Shown here piece by piece: positions 58,527 to 64,000 of a DNA stretch of 64,000 nucleotides. Position numbers and translations under genes: made by a program. The DNA comes from Gentiana macrophylla (lineage: Eukaryota > Streptophyta > Magnoliopsida > Gentianales > Gentianaceae): NCBI GenBank assembly GCA_026214975.1, contig CM047810.1, positions 99,588,316 to 99,652,315 of the forward strand, read 5' to 3'. Below the pieces are notes generated by a model. The model saw nothing but the letters and a program-made list of their open reading frames with translations, was not told the origin of the DNA and did no database searches. Each line of letters opens with the position of its first letter. Position 1 is the first letter of the stretch.

Positions 58527-60535
58527 ATGGCCGCTAATAATAGACGTCGTTGGCGATTCGCCATGCCAGGCGAAGTCAAAGTCAACCCGCTATTGTTATT
58601 CCAACCATCGCACAAACCTTTGAGTTAAAACCAGGACTTATTCAGATGATGCAGCATGCATCCATTTTTCACGGTTATCAATCGGAGAATCCACATACCC
58701 ACTTACATACATTCCTAGAGATATGCGGGACTACACGCATCCAAGGAGTGAGTGAGGATGCTATCAAGCTGAAACTTTTCCCATTTTCTTTGAAGGAGAG
58801 GCTAAAGAGTGGTACACCTCTCTCCCTCTGAATCTATCACCACACAATTGAACTTGAAAGAGAATTTCTAAGTCAATACTTTCCGCCTTCAAAGACAACA
58901 TTGAGTGTTTGAACGACATCTTTACATTCTATCAGAAAGAAAATGAGTCGTTCTTTCAAGTCTCTTCTCAGAAAGTGACCCCATCATGGCTTGCCACTGG
59001 AAAGGCAAGTCAATACATTCTTTAGTGGATTGACCGAGCTTACAAAAGGCATGGTTAATAGCTCTTCTGGTGGGGCATTTCTGAAGAAAACGCCTGATGA
59101 GGGATGGGCATTGTTTGAGGACATTGCAAAGTATAACTATGCCCCCTCTTATCAAGCAATTCAAGCACCTCCTCCTCCCAAGGTTGAGGAAGTCAATTTG
59201 CAAAGTTTGATCGCCATGCTACAGAAGCAGTTGGTACCACCTCAAGTTTCAAATCCAATAAATCAAACTTCTTCTTTTCCACAGAACCCTCGTGTTCATC
59301 TCGTGAAAAATTGTCCGTCGACGGGCCATATGAATGGCGGTGCCAATTTAATCCCCACGCACCTTATCAAGTAAATGCTGTTCATGACTATGGATAAGGT
59401 ACAATCAAGTCACATGTCGACCAGTGGCGAGGTGGGGCACACTTCTAAATTCGCCTTATGAGCGGACGAGAATGCGAAGTGAATGCATTCTATGGCGAGA
59501 ACAATCAAAGGTTCAATCGGTTTCTGGCGAGGCAATTTTCAAAACCAAGGGTTTAATCCATCTTCAAATTTCAATCCTAATTTGAATTTTAATTCGAATC
59601 AGAATTTCAATAGAAACCATGGGTTTAATCAGAATCAAAACTCGAATTTTTCCAATCCTACGCAAAAATTCAATCAAAATTGACCTTTCAATTCAAACTC
59701 TCAATTTCAAAGTCGCCCCAGCCAGCCCTATGCTCCAAATCTCCAAAACTCTCAAAGCTCCTCCCAATCTAACAATCTTGAAGCCAAGTTAGAGGAGCAA
59801 AGCAGGTCAATGAAGAATCTCGAGAGACAAATTGGGCAACTGGCTGAGCAGTTGGCTTCTAGACCCCCAGGGCAGCTGCCCAGTTTCACTGAGAAGAATC
59901 CAAAGGGTGGTCAAGTTGCTCAGGCTGACTTGAACAAAGGCCCATGTACTGACCTCGTGCCATCAATTCAATACGGTAAAGAGGAAGCCAGTGCAATGAA
60001 TCTGAGGAGCGGTACTCAAGTTAGTGGTCCTTCCCATCCGGGAAACCACTAGCCCCTCCTGCCATTGATAAGGCAGGAGGGGAAGCTGAGCACCTACACT
60101 CCCCTCAACTGCAAAAGAAAACTCAGGTGGCTGATCCCCTGAGAGGTGAAGAAGTTGGTGATCCTCAAGTGGCTGATCCCTTGAGGACTGAAAAAGCAAT
60201 CGGTAGTCAGGAGGCTGATCCCCTGACTACTAAGAAATCTGAGAAAGCTGTTCGATGGAAAGATCTGGAAGACAGAGCTGTAAGTGCATCCTCAAAGAAA
60301 GTTTTTTCTGAGAATGACCTTAAGAAACTTCCATTTCCACCGAGAAAGAGCAACATTCCCTTGATTGAGGACAAAAAGTATGAAAAGGTGCTAAACCTTT
60401 TAAAAAATACTCAGGTGAATCTTCCATTATCAGACGTCTTGGTCGAGATGCCTAAGTATACAAAATTTATCAAGGATGTTGTGTCTTCAAAAAAGAAACT
60501 AGCAGGCATGGAAAGGCAAATTGGCTAGGATTGTT
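58527..60535 (+). CDS. gypsy gag (block B, frames broken)
   Basis: ATG at 58527 (MAANNRRRWRFAMPGE). The capsid-like part includes LKPGLIQMMQHASIFHGYQ and GVSEDAIKLKLFPFSLKER (58750-58800). The 3' half is largely open in two pieces: 59810-60052 with MKNLERQIGQLAEQLASRPP, and 60127-60528 with repeated VADPLR/EADPLT words and FPPRKSNIPLIEDKKYEKVL. It ends in the stretch before the protease. In this clean section CTG and CAG are intact where block A reads TCG, CG or CGA. Confidence 0.78.
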
Positions 60536-61075
60536 CCATGATTAATTATGAAGACTTGCCAATTAAAAGAGGTGACCACTGGAAGTTCAGTACTTACAGA
60601 GTAGTAATGGGAGGTCTAGTCTTCCCTAATTCTTTGTGTGATCTGGTGCCTCTATAAGCCTTATGCCAATGTCTCATGCAAACAAATTTCGGTTTACAAA
60701 GCCTTCTAGAACCTACTACTATGAGTTTACAATTCACGATAGATCTTCTAAGAAAGCTTCAGGATTCTAAAAGACGTTTTGGTTGATTGATAGATTTACC
60801 TTTCCAATCGATTGGTATGTTTTAGATATGGAGAAAGATGAAAACGTCCCCGATTCTTGGAAGACCTTTCTTATCTACGACTAGGGCCCTCATCGATTGC
60901 GATGGTGGGCAAGTGACTATCCGAGTTGGTGATCAAGAGGTGTGTTACAATGTCTTAAAGTCCATTCAAGTACCTCTGGACCCCAACCGGCTTTTCCATT
61001 GATTATATGACGGATGATTTTACCGATTATATGGATAAGCAAGTCATGGTCAGAGAAGCGAGAATATGAGCGATT
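60536..61075 (+). CDS. gypsy protease region (block B, frames broken)
   Basis: Contains RVVMGGLVFPNSLCD followed by a one-base loss in the DLGAS motif (GATCTGGTGCC at 60640-60650 against GATCTCGGTGCC in block A; the likely original is CTGGGT). GQVTIRVGDQEVCYNVL follows at 60909-60957. Confidence 0.65.
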
Positions 61076-61249
61076 GGTTAACAACCCGAATACTCATGGT
61101 GTGGTTAATCTAGACCAATTAGCAAATTGATTTTGAGGAAGAATTGTTGGAAGGAGAAGCTTTGGCGGTGGGACCACGAGTAAACTCAATGATGTTGAGT
61201 TGAAAAGTGGAGATCTCAAGTCTAGTTTAGAAGACCCCCAGATTTAGTA

Positions 61250-62300
61250 CTTAAGCCGTTGCCTAAACATCTCAAGTATGTGTTTTTAAGAGAAGGTGAC
61301 AAGCTTCCACTAATTATATCTGCCAAGCTTTCTCGTTTAGAGGAAATGAAACTTATCAACGTCTTGAAAAAGAATGAAAAAGCCTTTGGTTGGCAAGTAG
61401 GAGATATCGAGAGGATATCTCCGGACATCTGTATGCACAAGATCAAGACGAATGAGGGTGCAAAATGTGTTAGACAACCTCGTAGAGAAGGCTCAATCCT
61501 CATATGCAAGAGGTGGTTAAGAAAGAAATCATTAAACTTACGGACATGGGAATCATTTATGCCATCGCGGATAGTGAATGGGTTTCCCAAACTCAAGTAG
61601 TTCCCAAGAAAGGTGGAATTACGATTGAGAAGAATGAGAAGGAGAGGAGATAGCATTGAGACTTGTCACCGGTTACTGAGTCTCATCGATTATCGAAAGC
61701 TCAATGAGGTAACCATGAAAGATCACTTTCCCTTCCGTTCATTGATCGGATGCTTGAGCGTCTGCGGCGGGCACGCATTCTATCGCTTCTAGATGGATAT
61801 TCGAGATACTTCCGGATACCCATTGATCCAAATGACCAAGAAAAGACCACCTTCACTGCCTTATAGTTCATTCGCTTACAGACGAATGCCATTCGGTCTC
61901 TGCAATGCCCCAAAGCTACATTTCAACGATGTATCTTTGGCTATCTTTGACGGGCTTGTAGAGAAGTGTATGGAGATCTTTATGGACGATTTTTCGGTTT
62001 TGGTCGATCCTTCGATGATTGCCTCGACAATCTTGATCAAGTGTTATCCAGATGTGTGGAAAGAACTTAGTCTTCGAATCGGGAAAAATGCCATTTCATG
62101 GTAGATGAGGAATAGTTCTTGGCCACAAGATCTCCGCCAAAGGTATAGAAGTTGACAGGGCAAAAGTAGAAGCTATCGAGAAGATGAGTTACCCTAAGAA
62201 TGTGCGGGAAGTTAGAGGCTTTCTTGGACATGTCGGTTTTTGAAGGTTCATTCAAAACTTCTCCAAGATAGCCAAGCCCTGTCCACTTTACTAAAGGAAG
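61250..62300 (+). CDS. gypsy reverse transcriptase (block B, frames broken)
   Basis: Open for 113 codons from 61259: [20 protein letters not shown] ... [18 protein letters not shown]. The catalytic box MDDFSV is at 61982 onward, followed by a lost T. The stretch 61600-61900 has several shifts. Confidence 0.75.
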
Positions 62301-62303
62301 ACG

Positions 62304-62770
62304 TTGAGTTTAATTTTGATGAGAACTCGCAAGCAAGCGTTTGAGGAGCTCAAGGATCGTTTAATATCTCGCTCCAATTCTTATATCGCCTTTGACCGAA
62401 CCTACCATTTGAGCTTATGTGCGACGCATCAAACTATCTTTGTTGGTGCTATTCTAGGCAAAAGATCAAGGAAAGTTCCACCTATCTATTACGCCATCAC
62501 ACATTGAACCCCTCTCAAGTTAACTATACTACTACCGAAAAGGAGCTTTTGGCGTAGTCTTTGCTATGGACAAGTTTCGTGAGTTACTTGTTAGGAGCTC
62601 AAGTGATCGTGTGGACTGATCACGCTGCTTTGCGTTATCTCGATGACTAAGAAAGAGGCTAAACCGCGCCATCTGCGCGTTGGATACCGACCTACAAGAG
62701 TTTGACGTTCAAATTAAGGACAAAAGAGCGGTGAAAATGTAGTGGCGGATCACGTTTCTAGAATGTTAAA
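62304..62770 (+). CDS. gypsy RNase H (block B, frames broken)
   Basis: Same domain as 31254-31720. CDAS, EKELLA and [10 protein letters not shown] are all recognisable but in different frames because of small indels. VADHVSRM is at about 62740-62765. Confidence 0.7.
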
Positions 62771-64000
62771 TGAGGAAAAGGATGAACCAGATGATATAGA
62801 TCTTTACTTTCCTCTAGAAAACATTATGTTGATAGATGGTTGTCCTCCTGATGTTCCGTGGTATTCTTCCATTGTGAACTACCTTCATGCCCGTTATCTC
62901 GATCCCGAAATGTCTTATCAGGAGAAGAAAAAGTTCTTCTCTGATTTGAAATATTTCGTTTGGGATGAACCTTATCTTTTCAAGATCTGTAAAGATGGGT
63001 TGCTTAGGAGATGTGTTCCAGAATCCGAGCAACGCGATATTATTGAGCAATGCCACAGTGGACCCACAGGAGGTCACTTTGGTCCGTGGAAAATCGTTGC
63101 TAAGATCTTTCAATCCGGTTTCTATTGGCCTACGATCTTTAAAGATATAGAAGCTTTCAGAAAGCTTGTGATAGGTGCCAAAGGACCGAACTCGACAAGG
63201 CGTTTTGACATGCCTTTAAAACCCATCCTCGAATCACGAAGTCTTTGATGTATGGGGTATCGATTTTATGGGACCATTCCCATCATCTTGCGGTAATAAA
63301 TACATCTTAGTCTGCGTGAACTACGTGTCTAAATGGGTGGAGGCCCAAGCCACTCTTCACAATGATCATAAGACGGTGATGAAATTTCTAAAGAAGAATA
63401 TCTTCGTGAGGTTTGGATGTCCACGTGCCTTGATCGGTGATGAAGGGGACGCATTTTTACAACCCGACCCTGAGAAAGTACTTGAAAAGTATGGTGTTCG
63501 TCATAAAACTGGCACACCATATCATCCGATGACTAGTGGTCAGGTTGAAAGGAGCAACCAGAGCATCAAGAAAATCCTGGAGAAAACGGTCAACATTCAT
63601 AGAAAGGACTGGAGTTTGAAATTGGATGATGTACTCTGGGCTTACAGAACTGCCTATAAAACCCCTATGGGTACATCTCCATATCAAATGGTCTACGGGA
63701 AACCATGTCATCTGCCTGTCGAGTTAGAGCATAGAGCTTATTGGGCTACAAAGTTTCTGAACTTTGATTCCCAATCTTGTGGACAACATCGACTACAGCA
63801 GTTACATGAGCTAGACGAATTCAGACTCCAGGCCTATGAAAGTGCCAGGATTAGTAAAGATAAGATGAAGCTACTCCACGATGCTAAGATTAAGAAGAGA
63901 GAATTTCTAGTCGGCGAACAAGTTCTTCTATACAATTCTAGGTTACATCTGTTTCCTGGAAAGTTAAGGACACGTTGGTCCGGCCCTTTCGAGATTCTCC
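62771..64000 (+). CDS. gypsy integrase (block B, nearly intact, partial at window end)
   Basis: Zinc-binding segment [17 protein letters not shown] (about 63060-63110), partly disrupted at its Cys pair (63170). Catalytic core: Asp in [10 protein letters not shown] (63255-63285), Asp in ALIGDEG (about 63430) and Glu in SGQVERSNQ (about 63545), with 35 residues between the second Asp and the Glu, the canonical D,D(35)E spacing. The C-terminal region reads [17 protein letters not shown], then [16 protein letters not shown], stopping at the window edge. Residues after the second Asp (EGDAF) differ from the GGTHF usual in Athila integrases as I remember them. Confidence 0.85.

Larger units (their letters stand above)
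57780..64000 (+). mobile_element. Athila-like gypsy element, internal region (block B, cut by window end)
   Basis: Second copy of 26732 onward, running out of the window within the integrase C-terminal domain. Several stretches are cleaner than in block A. Confidence 0.85.

Overview
This is nuclear DNA from a flowering plant, most likely a eudicot. The evidence is AT-rich spacer, an F-box gene of plant type, several LTR-retrotransposon lineages with plant primer-binding sites, a Stowaway-like MITE and a CACTA-like end. I cannot name the species. No bacterial, organellar, CRISPR or ribosomal features were seen, and I found no convincing new defence or metabolic system. The window is a small host locus swollen by nested retrotransposons and present twice.

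Layout. Unique sequence at 1-3046 holds a possible 5' exon, a CACTA-like end and the start of a MITE. Block A (about 3047-32950) is repeated collinearly as block B (34988-64000). The blocks are separated by about 1.9 kb of block-A tail and exactly 100 N (34888-34987), a usual placeholder for a gap of unknown size. Each block holds, in order: the MITE right end; a SINE-like segment; a terpene-synthase-like scrap; an F-box gene (minus); a complete Ty1/copia element (minus) with 201-bp LTRs, itself split by a gypsy-type solo LTR; a short intergenic stretch; the first exon of an unrecognised plus-strand gene; a 9-kb non-coding LTR element (LARD-like, minus) inserted in that exon; the rest of the exon and an apparent intron; a 21-bp tandem repeat; and an Athila-like Ty3/gypsy element (plus) with a tRNA-Asp primer site, gag, protease, reverse transcriptase, RNase H and integrase. 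In block A the gypsy element runs into the gap. In block B it is cut by the window end.

Sequence quality is central to reading this window. The two blocks differ mostly at CAG/CTG trinucleotides, which often appear as CGA, CG, TCG or CCG in one block or both. These changes break reading frames in all the retrotransposons and in the F-box gene. The pattern fits base-calling errors at CHG-methylated cytosines in unpolished long reads. Clean patches alternate between blocks: 7.2-9.4 and 12.0-13.3 kb in A; 42.1-43.7, 59.7-60.5 and 62.7-64.0 kb in B. Many apparent pseudogene lesions are therefore probably not real. The collinear duplication may be two haplotypes placed in tandem. One real structural difference exists: about 1.1 kb of the solo LTR is missing from block B.

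The most interesting biology is in the Athila-like element. Its leader carries a row of GC-rich stem-loops built on a GGACG-CCGTCC motif. The motif recurs upstream of the promoter in the LTR and again downstream of pol. The non-coding 9-kb element is also of interest: it keeps copia-type primer and polypurine signals but no recognisable gene.
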